DNA of 43,653 nt from Collinsella tanakaei YIT 12063 (GTDB lineage Bacteria; Actinomycetota; Coriobacteriia; Coriobacteriales; Coriobacteriaceae). This document shows positions 17,828 to 25,714 of the stretch, in pieces. The DNA is taken from the NCBI RefSeq assembly GCF_000225705.1, contig NZ_JH126467.1:139440-183092 (forward strand), read 5' to 3'. Numbering within the stretch: position 1 is the stretch's first letter; each line of letters starts with the position of its first letter. The notes beneath the pieces are model-generated. The model saw only the letters and a list, made by a program, of their open reading frames with translations, was not told where the DNA came from and did no database searches. Made by a program: the position numbers and the translations under genes.

Positions 17828-17868
17828 GGGCAACGGTGCCAGAATTATCGGTACCGTTGCCCTATTTA
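17828..17868 (+). terminator. Terminator of pgi
   Basis: GGGCAACGGTGCC (17828-17840) pairs with GGTACCGTTGCCC (17850-17862), one mismatch, 9-nt loop, followed by TATTTA. Confidence 0.7.
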
Positions 17869-17881
17869 GTATGGACAACAT

Positions 17882-17915
17882 TACATAGTACGTTATCTTA
17901 TTATGTATTATGTTA
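17882..17915. promoter_or_regulatory. Candidate operator region of the first GntR regulator
   Basis: AT-rich stretch with TACATAGTACGTTA and, further on, GTATTATGT (17905-17913). The same 9-mer, or one mismatch from it, occurs before the EIIA gene and before the deglycase. Its position just before the regulator start fits autoregulation. Confidence 0.4.
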
Positions 17916-17936
17916 AATCTTTCCATAGGGGTTGCT

Positions 17937-18776
17937 GTGATAACTTCAGCCAGTGCGGTCCCTCTGTATTTGCAGGTTGCAAGGGACTTGAAAAATCGAA
18001 TCGAAAAAGGGGAGTTCTCCGCAAATGGAGCGATTCCCTCCGAGACCGTTCTTTGTTCCGATTATGACGTCAGCCGAGCGACGGTGCGCAAAGCGATTCA
18101 AACGCTTATCGATGATGACGTTTTGGATGTTCGTCATGGTAAGGGTGTTTTTGTCAGGCAAGCAAAGGTCACATCGAGTTTGAGCACGTTTAAGGGCTTT
18201 AGTCATTTCTGTAACATTAACAATATAGAGTTATCCTCAAATGTCTTGGTATTAGCCCTTATCGATCCCCCGTCTACGGTCTCCCATTACCTTCGTCTTA
18301 AAGAAGGGGAGAAGACCGTATATCTTAAACGCATCCGATCCATTGACCGCATCCCTGTGATGATCGAGCACATCTTTCTTCCCGCATCCCGTTTTTCCTT
18401 TTTGCTGGATATCGATATGAACGATGCTTCCCTCTACTCGGTTATAGAACGGGAAACCGGCCTTAAGCTGGAGGATAATTGTTTCCCATCCATTGTCTTG
18501 GAGGCAGGGCTCGCCACTGAAGAGGAAAAGGCCCTCCTTGGCGTGCAGGGCGAAGCCGCGATGTTCATATTAACCGAAACCGTATATATGAGCACCGGGT
18601 CCCCTGTTCATTATTCCAAACAAGTGATGCTTGGCGATTATTTCAAGTTTTTTTCTCAAATAAGGCTAACCAACTGGGTGTTAACTGGGAAAGCCTTGAG
18701 GAACGCGAAGGTAGAAAGTAGATGTCATCATGGTGAAGGCGATGAGTGCAGTCCCTCTATACAAGCAGATTGTTAA
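17937..18776 (+). CDS. GntR/UTRA transcriptional regulator, first copy
   Basis: A 279-residue sugar-sensing repressor of the HutC/FrlR subfamily. The N-terminal winged helix has VPLYLQVARDLKNRIEKG, the recognition part YDVSRATVRKAI and the wing HGKGVFV. The UTRA effector domain follows to about residue 240. The GTG at 17937 with AGGGG five bases ahead is chosen; an ATG nine codons upstream falls inside the operator-like region. The last 35 or so residues after QIRL extend past the usual UTRA end and overlap the next gene by 47 bp, as if an earlier stop had been lost. It likely controls the adjoining PTS genes. Base composition is poorer in G+C than the flanks. Confidence 0.85.
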   Translation: MITSASAVPLYLQVARDLKNRIEKGEFSANGAIPSETVLCSDYDVSRATVRKAIQTLIDDDVLDVRHGKGVFVRQAKVTSSLSTFKGFSHFCNINNIELSSNVLVLALIDPPSTVSHYLRLKEGEKTVYLKRIRSIDRIPVMIEHIFLPASRFSFLLDIDMNDASLYSVIERETGLKLEDNCFPSIVLEAGLATEEEKALLGVQGEAAMFILTETVYMSTGSPVHYSKQVMLGDYFKFFSQIRLTNWVLTGKALRNAKVESRCHHGEGDECSPSIQADC

Positions 18777-19434
18777 CGATCTTATGGAAAAGATTGACGG
18801 CGGCGTGTTCAAAGAGGGAGACAAACTACCTACGGAAACTGACCTTATGGATCAGTATGACGTTAGTAGAATCACGGTGCGCGCTGCCATCAAGGAACTC
18901 GAAGATGCTGACATGGTTGAAAGGACCAGGGGAAAGGGTACTTTTGTGACCATGAAGCGCGATACGTATGCCGCTGACGATAGGGAGAGTTTTACCCATT
19001 CTTGCATGTTGTCCGGAAAGAAGCCCTCTACCAAAGTGCTCCAAGCTGGATGGGTATACCCGTCTCTTAAGGACATGCGCTTCCTAGGTGTGCGTGAGGA
19101 CGAGAACATTCTTCAAACAAGAAGGCTTCGTCTGGTCGATGGCGTTCCGACTGTTTTGGAAACCAACAGTTATGCCCCATCCCTTTCCTTTCTTGATCAC
19201 GAGGATTTATCCGGCTCGCTTTTGGAGGTTCTTGAAAGTCATGGGGTATCGCTCGGATCGAATGAGAGAACTTTACAGGTCTGCTTTGCCAACGGTTATG
19301 AGGCGGAGAATCTTAATGTTGAGACTGGTGCCGCCTTGCTTTTGTTTGTCGACAAGCGATGTGATTCAGAAGGACAGCCGATTTTTCTTTCACGACAGGT
19401 GTATTGCACTGAGCGTTTGAAATTCTATCTTTAA
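18730..19434 (+). CDS. GntR/UTRA transcriptional regulator, second copy
   Basis: A 234-residue relative of the preceding gene, with the same layout: VPLYKQIVNDLMEKIDGG, YDVSRITVRAAI, RGKGTFV, then a UTRA domain ending in QVYCTERLKFYL, the normal end. The two are diverged tandem paralogues. The start is uncertain: the ATG at 18730 overlaps the first regulator, and neither it nor the ATG at 18742 has a good ribosome site. Two regulators could sense different ligands, such as substrate and phosphorylated product; that is inference. A terminator follows. Confidence 0.85.
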   Translation: MVKAMSAVPLYKQIVNDLMEKIDGGVFKEGDKLPTETDLMDQYDVSRITVRAAIKELEDADMVERTRGKGTFVTMKRDTYAADDRESFTHSCMLSGKKPSTKVLQAGWVYPSLKDMRFLGVREDENILQTRRLRLVDGVPTVLETNSYAPSLSFLDHEDLSGSLLEVLESHGVSLGSNERTLQVCFANGYEAENLNVETGAALLLFVDKRCDSEGQPIFLSRQVYCTERLKFYL

Positions 19435-19456
19435 GCAGTATTTATAGTTGCTTGTG

Positions 19457-19489
19457 GGCGCGTTTTGCTTGTTGCATACGCGCCTTTTT
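19457..19489 (+). terminator. Terminator of the GntR pair
   Basis: GGCGCGT (19457-19463) pairs with ACGCGCC (19478-19484) and is followed by TTTTT. Confidence 0.75.
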
Positions 19490-19490
19490 G

Positions 19491-19500
19491 CCGTTTACGG
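19491..19500. promoter_or_regulatory. Palindrome CCGTTTACGG, copy 1
   Basis: A 10 bp palindrome found again, identical, at 20824-20833. Both copies lie upstream of the promoter candidates of the two PTS transcription units (40-85 bp before the -35), a place that suits an activator site. Confidence 0.3.
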
Positions 19501-19539
19501 GTAATTGCTTGCCATTTGCGGATGATGAAAAGAACGAGA

Positions 19540-19598
19540 TTGACCTCATAAAAAATATTTGCATACTACTAATAACAATACAAAATAATACGTAGTAT
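19540..19598 (+). promoter_or_regulatory. Candidate promoter and operator of the EIIA-EIIB unit
   Basis: TTGACC (19540-19545) and CATACT (19562-19567) are 16 bp apart. Downstream lie AAATAATAC (19583-19591), one mismatch from the 9-mer at the other sites, and the palindrome ATAC-GTA-GTAT (19588-19598). A repressor there would block elongation. EIIA starts at 19634. Confidence 0.45.
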
Positions 19599-19633
19599 AC
19601 ATTTAAGTAATTGAAGAAAGATGAGGTTGCTAT

Positions 19634-20050
19634 ATGAGGAAATTGCTTCTCGCCAGTCATGGTCCCCTAGCGAGAGCCATGCGAGAAACCGTTCAGATGT
19701 TCTGCGGAGAGGATTCGCGAATCAATGTCCTTTGTGCATATGTTGATTCCGAATCCATGGATGTAGAGGCGCTGATAGATTGTTGGGAAGAGGGCCGCGA
19801 GGACGGGGACGAATGGGTCATCGTTACTGATATTTATGGAGGGTCGGTCAACAACGCGTTCATGAGTCGTCTTGGCGACCAGTCGATTCGCCTCGTTGCC
19901 GGTATGTCTCTCCCATTGGTACTCGAGGTTCTTGTAAGTCTCGACTCGCTCGATGATAAGGGGCTGGAAGATTTGGTAGATAGGATAGGTAAGAGCGGAA
20001 CTAAGTTATGCGTTGTTCCAAAAGAAGCTGAAGCAGATGATGAGTTCTAA
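19634..20050 (+). CDS. PTS mannose-class EIIA
   Basis: Cytoplasmic phosphocarrier of a mannose-family PTS, accepting phosphate from HPr and passing it to EIIB. It has 138 residues. The phosphorylated histidine is H9 in LLASHGPLA, and DIYGGSVNN is the domain's conserved loop. It is a free-standing domain 15 bp before EIIB. The gene is less G+C-rich than most in the window. Substrate is inferred from the neighbouring deglycase to be an Amadori compound. Confidence 0.93.
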   Translation: MRKLLLASHGPLARAMRETVQMFCGEDSRINVLCAYVDSESMDVEALIDCWEEGREDGDEWVIVTDIYGGSVNNAFMSRLGDQSIRLVAGMSLPLVLEVLVSLDSLDDKGLEDLVDRIGKSGTKLCVVPKEAEADDEF

Positions 20051-20065
20051 TAAGGAAGGTTAACA

Positions 20066-20527
20066 ATGATTACTCTGCTTAGGGTTGATTATCGACTGAT
20101 TCATGGTCAGGTTGCGATGACGTGGACGCAGGAACTCGGCACCGATTGCATCCTTGTCGCCAGCGACGCTGTTGTAAAAGATGACGTTCGCAAAAATACG
20201 CTTAAATTGGCACGTCCGTCGGGCGTGAAGCTCGTTATCAAATCTATCGATGATTCCATTAAGGCGCTATCAAGTGGCGTAACCGATAAATATCGGCTGT
20301 TCATCGTTGTTGAGAGCATTGAGGATGCTTATAGGCTCGCTAAGGGTTTTGATGCGATAACCCATATAAATATCGGAGGCACTAAGCCGCGCAAAGAGGC
20401 GATACATCGACTTTCTCCAACGGTGTTTGCGAGCGACGCCGATCTCGAGATGATAGATGAGCTCAAGTCGGCGGGAATCGAGATGGAGATCAGGCAGGTT
20501 CCGAGAGACCAGAAAATCGAGCTGTAG
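20066..20527 (+). CDS. PTS mannose/sorbose-class EIIB
   Basis: Transfers phosphate from EIIA to the sugar during transport. It has 153 residues and begins with the family signature RVDYRLIHGQVAMTW, the phosphorylated residue being H13. The C-terminal part has HINIGGTKPRKEA. It follows EIIA in the same transcript; a strong terminator lies 83 bp after its stop, so EIIC and EIID are expressed from another promoter. Confidence 0.93.
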   Translation: MITLLRVDYRLIHGQVAMTWTQELGTDCILVASDAVVKDDVRKNTLKLARPSGVKLVIKSIDDSIKALSSGVTDKYRLFIVVESIEDAYRLAKGFDAITHINIGGTKPRKEAIHRLSPTVFASDADLEMIDELKSAGIEMEIRQVPRDQKIEL

Positions 20528-20609
20528 TCCATTGCCTTTCGTGATATTTGCCCCCCGGCTCTTGAACGGGGCGGTATCGTAAGATTGTTCTGACCAGATT
20601 TACAAAGTT

Positions 20610-20656
20610 CCGTCCCGTCTTTTGCGTTAGGCAGAAGGCGGGACGGTTTCGTTTTT
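20610..20656 (+). terminator. Terminator after EIIB
   Basis: CCGTCCCGTCTTTTGC (20610-20625) pairs with GCAGAAGGCGGGACGG (20631-20646) with G-U pairs, followed by TTTCGTTTTT. It splits the PTS genes into two transcription units. Confidence 0.85.
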
Positions 20657-20728
20657 CTATATGCGCATTGAAAAGAGCGGCCAAAAATAAAAATCTGGGC
20701 GATAAAAGATACGGTGGTTGCCGGTCGC

Positions 20729-20833
20729 ATATTATGTGCCATCTAGTTACGTACTGCAGATGGTTTAAAAAGATCTATATAACTATTACGACTATATGTC
20801 TTTCTGTGTTTTGCAACGATATACCGTTTACGG
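20729..20833 (+). promoter_or_regulatory. Upstream control region of the deglycase gene
   Basis: The 376 bp between the EIIB terminator and the deglycase holds no gene. It is AT-rich and contains ATATTATGT (20729-20737), one mismatch from the shared 9-mer, and the second CCGTTTACGG palindrome (20824-20833). Confidence 0.3.
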
Positions 20834-20916
20834 CAAGTTGAGACAATTGAAATATGCAGGTAAATGCGTTGGTAGGAATAATGAACACCGTTCGCGGAAC
20901 TAATAGTATTACAGCT

Positions 20917-20946
20917 TTGATATCGATACGTTATATTACATAATAC
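20917..20946 (+). promoter_or_regulatory. Candidate promoter and operator of the deglycase-EIIC-EIID unit
   Basis: TTGATA (20917-20922) and CATAAT (20939-20944) are spaced 16 bp. The -10 lies inside ACATAATAC (20938-20946), the reverse complement of the GTATTATGT motif at the regulator gene. TACGTTAT, just upstream, is also shared with the regulator site. Confidence 0.45.
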
Positions 20947-21032
20947 AGACAACGAAGAGCCCACCAGAACAGAGAAAGAAGCAGGGGTGGGGGATTCAAA
21001 GGCAAGGCAGCACAAATAAAGGAGGAAATGCC

Positions 21033-22067
21033 ATGTTCAACTTTGATGTTCCGCGTTATGAGAAGGTTGTCGGCGATGCACTCGCCCTTCGTCCCCGGAT
21101 CGACAAGGCCGTGGATGAGATCTGCGAGCAGGGTTATTCCAACATCTTCTTCATCGGCTGCGGTGGCACCTGGGCCCACACCCTTCCCATGCAGTACTGG
21201 TTCGATACCACCACGTCCAAGATCGAGACCCACTGCGTAATCGCTGCCGAGTTCCTTGCTATGGGCCACAAGCGTTTCAACAAGGATTCCGTTTGCGTCT
21301 TCTCCACTCGTACCGGCACCACGCCCGAGATCATCGAGGCGGCGAAGTACTGCCAGGAGCACGGTGCCCGTACCGTGATGTACGTTTCCAACGATAATAC
21401 CCCCGCGACTGAGTACGCCGATTATAAGTTCTTCAGCTTTGCCGAGGACGACGTGCTGTGCGAGGCGATTTACACCTATCAGATCACCATGCTCGCACGC
21501 TTCCTCAAGAACGCCGGCGACTTCGCTGACTACGACACCTTTATGGATGAGTTCGCCCAGATCACTCCGTACCTCATCAAGGCCAAGGAGACTTACGAGG
21601 CTCCTGCCAAGGCCATGGCCGAGGACTTCAAGGACGTTGACTACCACATGGTCGTTGGCTCTGGAATGCTTTGGGGCGAGGCCTACGATTACGCCATGTG
21701 CATCCTCGAGGAGATGCAGTGGATCAAGACCAAGTCGATTCACGCGGCTGAATTCTTCCACGGCACCATCGAGCTGTGCGAGAACGACACCAGCATCATC
21801 ATGCTCTATGGCGAGGATGAGACCCGTCCGCTGATGGACCGTGTTATGAACTTCACCAAGTTGCTTGAGGACGAGAAGGGCGTTAAGGTTAAGGTCAACA
21901 CCTTCGACACTTCCACCGTCGAGCTGCCTTTCTCCAAGCCCGAGTTCCGCAAGATCGTCTCCCCGCTGGTTATCTACACCATCACCGAGCGTCTTAGCTG
22001 CCACCTGGAGAATGTGCGAAACCACCCGCTGACCACTCGCCGCTACTATCACCAGATGAATTACTAA
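21033..22067 (+). CDS. SIS-domain sugar-amine 6-phosphate deglycase (FrlB/GfrF-like)
   Basis: Predicted to split a phosphorylated Amadori compound, such as fructoselysine or glucoselysine 6-phosphate, into hexose 6-phosphate and the free amine. It has 344 residues with two SIS domains. The sugar-phosphate sites are FIGCGGTWAH (41-49) and STRTGTTPE (91-99). HAAEFFHGTIEL carries E240 and H243, matching the catalytic Glu/His of FrlB and FraB deglycases, and the C-terminus RRYYHQMNY closely follows the FrlB ending. AAGGAGG precedes the ATG. Codon use is far more biased than in the adjoining PTS genes, suggesting very high expression. Co-location with a mannose PTS resembles the gfr locus of Salmonella. 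A glucosamine-6-phosphate isomerase-like role is the main alternative. Confidence 0.85.
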   Translation: MFNFDVPRYEKVVGDALALRPRIDKAVDEICEQGYSNIFFIGCGGTWAHTLPMQYWFDTTTSKIETHCVIAAEFLAMGHKRFNKDSVCVFSTRTGTTPEIIEAAKYCQEHGARTVMYVSNDNTPATEYADYKFFSFAEDDVLCEAIYTYQITMLARFLKNAGDFADYDTFMDEFAQITPYLIKAKETYEAPAKAMAEDFKDVDYHMVVGSGMLWGEAYDYAMCILEEMQWIKTKSIHAAEFFHGTIELCENDTSIIMLYGEDETRPLMDRVMNFTKLLEDEKGVKVKVNTFDTSTVELPFSKPEFRKIVSPLVIYTITERLSCHLENVRNHPLTTRRYYHQMNY

Positions 22068-22088
22068 GGCAGGCGTCATCCAATCGTT

Positions 22089-22136
22089 GGTCCGGGTTTG
22101 AAGGGTTCTCTTCAATCCGGGCCATCGGTGTTTTTT
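22089..22136 (+). terminator. Hairpin between the deglycase and EIIC, possible partial terminator
   Basis: GGTCCGGGTTTGAA (22089-22102) pairs with TTCAATCCGGGCC (22111-22123) with one bulge; six T residues follow at 22131-22136, 7 nt beyond the stem. Partial read-through or RNA end protection would yield more deglycase than transporter. Confidence 0.55.
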
Positions 22137-22148
22137 AAGGGGATCAAA

Positions 22149-22919
22149 ATGGTCGTGCAATATATACTCATTGCGCTGGTCGCGTTTGTCGCGTCGATGG
22201 ACGAGCAGCTATTCGGAATTACCATGCTCGGTCGTCCTCTGTTCACCAGCCTTTTCGTCGGCCTTATTCTTGGTGATGTTCAGACGGGCTGCATCGTCGG
22301 CGCCGCTTTGGAATCGATGTTCATGGGCGCCATTATGGTCGGTGCCGCAGTGCCTCCCGAGGTCTACGCATCCGGCGTTCTTGGCTGCGCATTTGCCATT
22401 ATTACGGGTGCGGGTACCGCAGCCGCCGTGGCACTTGCCTTGCCTGTTTCGGTTTTTCTCCAGGTCTGGAGGAATTTTTGCTATGCGGTTCCGGGTGCTT
22501 TCGCGAGCAAAAAGATTGATGCAGCACTCGCGGATAGGAATCTAGCGAAGGCGAATTTCTACCATCTCACTATCGTTCCGCTTTCCATCGGCATCCCATC
22601 CGCCCTTCTGGTTTTCGGTTCGCTCTTTTTTGGCGCCGATCTTATCAACAACGCCCTCAACGCTATCCCGCAGTTCGTCATGGATGGTCTTAACGTTGCC
22701 TCAGGTGTCCTTGCTTGCGTTGGTTTCGCTCTGCTTATCAGAACCATGTCGAACGCAAAGCTGCTTCCGTTTTTGTTCATCGGCTTCATCATGGTGGTCT
22801 ATCTGAACATGGACGTTATCGGCGTTGCCGCTGCTGCCACGTGCATCGCTCTGCTCATCGTATTTAACAAGAGCGCCGATAGGTCTCAGGCTACCGAGGT
22901 GGAAGAGGAGGATTTCTAA
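22149..22919 (+). CDS. PTS mannose/sorbose-class EIIC
   Basis: Membrane permease half of the mannose-class PTS. It has 256 residues with many hydrophobic segments; the family regions LFVGLILGDVQTGCIVGAA and EVYASGVLGCAFAIITG are recognisable. The ATG at 22149 is chosen because AAGGGGATC precedes it; an in-frame ATG 17 codons earlier lies within the hairpin region. Its stop overlaps the EIID start (TAATG). EIIA and EIIB are in the upstream unit. Confidence 0.92.
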   Translation: MVVQYILIALVAFVASMDEQLFGITMLGRPLFTSLFVGLILGDVQTGCIVGAALESMFMGAIMVGAAVPPEVYASGVLGCAFAIITGAGTAAAVALALPVSVFLQVWRNFCYAVPGAFASKKIDAALADRNLAKANFYHLTIVPLSIGIPSALLVFGSLFFGADLINNALNAIPQFVMDGLNVASGVLACVGFALLIRTMSNAKLLPFLFIGFIMVVYLNMDVIGVAAAATCIALLIVFNKSADRSQATEVEEEDF

Positions 22920-23776
22920 TGTGCGGCTACGAGAACGCCACCGGGGCGAGGGATCATTCCGGTCAAGATAAGATCATGACTCCGGATATATACCGCAGTA
23001 TGTTCTTAAGGCAATTTACCAGTCAGTGCTCCCAATCCTACGACAAGATGATGGCCTACGGCTTCATGTTCACATTGGAGAAGCCGCTTCGCAAGATTTA
23101 TCCCGATGATGACGATTATTACGCCGCCCTCGACCGGCATACGGAGTTTTTCAACATGACTCCGCACATTCTGCCCTTTGTCGCCGGCTTGTCGGTGTCT
23201 ATGGAGGAACAGGCGGCCAAGGATCCCACTTTCGATACATCATCGATCAATGCGATTAAAGTGGGACTGATGGGCCCCCTATCGGGTATTGGCGATTCAT
23301 TTTACTGGGGCACGTTCCGTGTCGTTGCCGCTGGTATAGGTATTGGTCTTGCCGCTACCGGCAATCCCTTGGGACCGATTATCTATGCATTGATCTACTC
23401 CGTTATCAATATCGCTACGCGAATCGGAACGGCGCATCTCGGCTACAATGTCGGAACCAAGTTTCTCCAGCAGTCCGCAAGCGGCAATCTGATGGACAAC
23501 CTTACCTATGGAGCGGGCGTCCTTGGCATGACCGTTGTTGGGGCGATGATTGCCACCATGGTTTCCCTCAGCACCTCTATGGTGTTCAACATCGGAGGAT
23601 CTGAAATCGAGCTCCAGTCTTTGTTTGACGCCGTGTTCCCGGGCATCCTGCCTTTGATTGCAACGTTTACCTGTGTATGGCTCTATAAAAAGGGAGTCAA
23701 GACCATTTGGATTATCCTCGGCATTTTTGCAATCTGCATTTTGGGTACTTGGCTCGGAGTCTTCGCTGCAGCCTAA
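22919..23776 (+). CDS. PTS mannose-class EIID
   Basis: Second membrane component found only in mannose-class PTS, forming the channel with EIIC. It has 285 residues. The N-terminal cytoplasmic part has SMFLRQFTSQCSQSYDKMMAYG in outline (positions about 22-43), then VGLMGPLSGIGDSFYWGTFR, the most conserved stretch. The C-terminal third is hydrophobic. It starts on the last base of the EIIC stop codon. It carries about 19 more residues ahead of the usual start MTPDIYRSMF; that internal ATG (22976) is an alternative. No clear terminator was found in the following 240 bp, which hold no gene. Confidence 0.92.
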   Translation: MCGYENATGARDHSGQDKIMTPDIYRSMFLRQFTSQCSQSYDKMMAYGFMFTLEKPLRKIYPDDDDYYAALDRHTEFFNMTPHILPFVAGLSVSMEEQAAKDPTFDTSSINAIKVGLMGPLSGIGDSFYWGTFRVVAAGIGIGLAATGNPLGPIIYALIYSVINIATRIGTAHLGYNVGTKFLQQSASGNLMDNLTYGAGVLGMTVVGAMIATMVSLSTSMVFNIGGSEIELQSLFDAVFPGILPLIATFTCVWLYKKGVKTIWIILGIFAICILGTWLGVFAAA

Positions 23777-24016
23777 CCCATTTATAGTGGTCAGGGTGCT
23801 TAAACCCTTCGCGCATCATCTTTCGAGATTTTAATGCCTTCTATTAGTTATATGGGCGGCACGTATCGTCTCGAGAGTTGATGCGCTTGCTTTCGCTGTA
23901 AAGGTAAGGATAGGTTTACGGGTGCATATGTGCGTCGGGCTTTAGCGAACTCGCGCAATTATGTAGAATCGAAACAAAGTCTTGGAACGTACTAAAAGGG
24001 GAGAAGAGAAGCATCT

Positions 24017-24853
24017 ATGGCTATTCGCGCGATCGCGCTCGATATTGATGGAACGCTGACAAACGATCAAAAGGTCATCACGCCACGCACTAAGAAGGCG
24101 CTGATGGATGCGCAGGAGGCGGGTATAAAGCTCATCCTCTCTTCCGGTCGTCCCGTCCACGGCCTGCGTGCGCTTGCGCACGAGCTCGAGCTCGACCGTC
24201 ACAATGGCTTGCTGGTCGCGTTCAACGGCGCGCAGGTACGCGATGCCAGCACGGGCGAGGTGCTCTATGATCAGGCTATTTCTGCTGACCTTGCACGCGA
24301 GGTGCTGGTTCACATGAAGAAGTTCGACGTCATCCCCATGCTGGTCGATGGCGACCGCCTCTACATTGAGGATGCGTATAACTGCACCATCTACAGCGGC
24401 GGCGAGCCCAAGAACATAATCAAGTACGAACGCGATGCATGCAACCTTCGCCTGCATGAGGTGCGCGATCTGGCAGAGTGGTGCACGGTTCCGCAGAATA
24501 AGATTCTCACCGCCGGAACGGGCGAGTATCTTCAGAAGAACTACCAGGAGATGGCGGCGCCCTTTAGCGATCGTTTGAGTTGCATGTTCACGGCCGAGTG
24601 GTATTTTGAATTTACCGACCGGGGTATCGACAAGGGCCGTGCGCTCTCGTTTGCCCTGCCGCGCTGCGGTATCGACCCCAGCGAGATGGCGGCGTTTGGC
24701 GATGGCCAAAACGATCGAGCCATGATTGAGCTCGCCGGCGTGGGTGTTGCTATGGGTAACGCCATTGATGAGCTCAAGAGCGTGGCGGATATGGTTTGCG
24801 GCACCAACAACGAGGATGGCATCGCGGGTGCTCTTGAAGAGCTTTTGGCATAG
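24017..24853 (+). CDS. Cof-type HAD phosphatase
   Basis: Cytoplasmic HAD-superfamily hydrolase of the Cof/YbiV type (IIB cap), 278 residues, probably acting on sugar phosphates or nucleotide-like substrates. Motif I is DIDGTLTND near residue 9, motif II LILSSGRP, motif III the lysine in RGIDKG, and motif IV FGDGQNDRAMIELAGVGVAMGNA. GGGGAGAAGAG precedes the ATG. A second HAD gene follows 33 bp later. Substrate cannot be assigned. Confidence 0.9.
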   Translation: MAIRAIALDIDGTLTNDQKVITPRTKKALMDAQEAGIKLILSSGRPVHGLRALAHELELDRHNGLLVAFNGAQVRDASTGEVLYDQAISADLAREVLVHMKKFDVIPMLVDGDRLYIEDAYNCTIYSGGEPKNIIKYERDACNLRLHEVRDLAEWCTVPQNKILTAGTGEYLQKNYQEMAAPFSDRLSCMFTAEWYFEFTDRGIDKGRALSFALPRCGIDPSEMAAFGDGQNDRAMIELAGVGVAMGNAIDELKSVADMVCGTNNEDGIAGALEELLA

Positions 24854-24886
24854 CGGCGATATCTGTTTGACGAGTACAGAGGATGG

Positions 24887-25555
24887 ATGGCAATGGCTGA
24901 CAAGACGTTTCCCTACAAGGCCGTTATCTTTGATATGGATGGCGTGATCGTCGATACCGAGGCGTACTATCAGCGCGAGCAGCGCAGGTTTGTGAACGAG
25001 ATGGGGCTGAACGTTTCCGACCAGGAGATTTTGGACCTGGTTGGCCAGTCGCACCAAACGTTTCAGCGCGTGCTGGCGGACTGGTGGTCGCGCGCAGGTC
25101 GCGAGCTGACTTTGGACGCCGCGGAGCAAACGTATAGGGACTGGGAGGCGCTGCATCCTTGCGACTACAAGGCGATTTTGAACCCCGGCGTCGCCGACAC
25201 CATTGACGAGCTGCGCTCGCGGGGTGTTCGCGTGGCGCTGGCTTCGTCTTCGCCCATGGACAGCATCTTAGCCGTTCTTGAAGCGTGCGATCTTTCTGAT
25301 AAGTTCGAGCTTATTGTAAGCGGCAGGGACTTCCATGAGAGCAAGCCCAACCCCGCCATCTATCTCTACACTATCGAGAAGCTTGATCTCGATGCATCCG
25401 AATGCTGCTGCATCGAGGACTCCGTACCCGGTATCGCCGCTGGTAAGGCGGCGGGCCTTACCGTGTTCGCCAAGCGCGAGGATCGCTTTGGGTTCTCACA
25501 GGATAGGGCGGATGCCATCATCGACCAAATTTCGGATATCCTGGGTATCGCTTAG
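24887..25555 (+). CDS. HAD hydrolase, beta-phosphoglucomutase/phosphatase type
   Basis: A 222-residue HAD protein with an alpha-helical cap (IA). Motif I is DMDGVIVDTE, motif II SSSPMD, motif III KPNPAIY and motif IV CIEDSVPGIAAGKAAG. It may be a sugar-phosphate phosphatase or mutase. AGAGG stands 4 bp before the ATG used and 10 bp before a second ATG two codons in (24893), so the start is uncertain by two residues. Probably co-transcribed with the preceding HAD gene. Confidence 0.88.
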   Translation: MAMADKTFPYKAVIFDMDGVIVDTEAYYQREQRRFVNEMGLNVSDQEILDLVGQSHQTFQRVLADWWSRAGRELTLDAAEQTYRDWEALHPCDYKAILNPGVADTIDELRSRGVRVALASSSPMDSILAVLEACDLSDKFELIVSGRDFHESKPNPAIYLYTIEKLDLDASECCCIEDSVPGIAAGKAAGLTVFAKREDRFGFSQDRADAIIDQISDILGIA

Positions 25556-25577
25556 CCCTATCGCTTGCATTCTCAAG

Positions 25578-25641
25578 GCACTAATTTTCATCTCAGCCGC
25601 CCTTGCTCTAGTTGTGGAGTAAGGGCGATTTTAATTAGTGC
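25578..25641. terminator. Nested palindrome after the HAD pair
   Basis: An inner stem CGCCCTTGCTC (25598-25608) with GAGTAAGGGCG (25617-25627) is followed by ATTTTAATT. It is enclosed in a second perfect 9 bp repeat, GCACTAATT (25578-25586) with AATTAGTGC (25633-25641). Confidence 0.6.
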
Positions 25642-25714
25642 TGCAAAAACACAGAACAACATAGGATGAATCTACGCCATACTATCCGCATTCAGATGAT
25701 CGATAGGAGGCGTT

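Noticed and set aside
20931-22160. A 409-codon open frame opposite the deglycase
   Set aside because: Antisense shadow of a strongly biased gene, without recognisable protein features.
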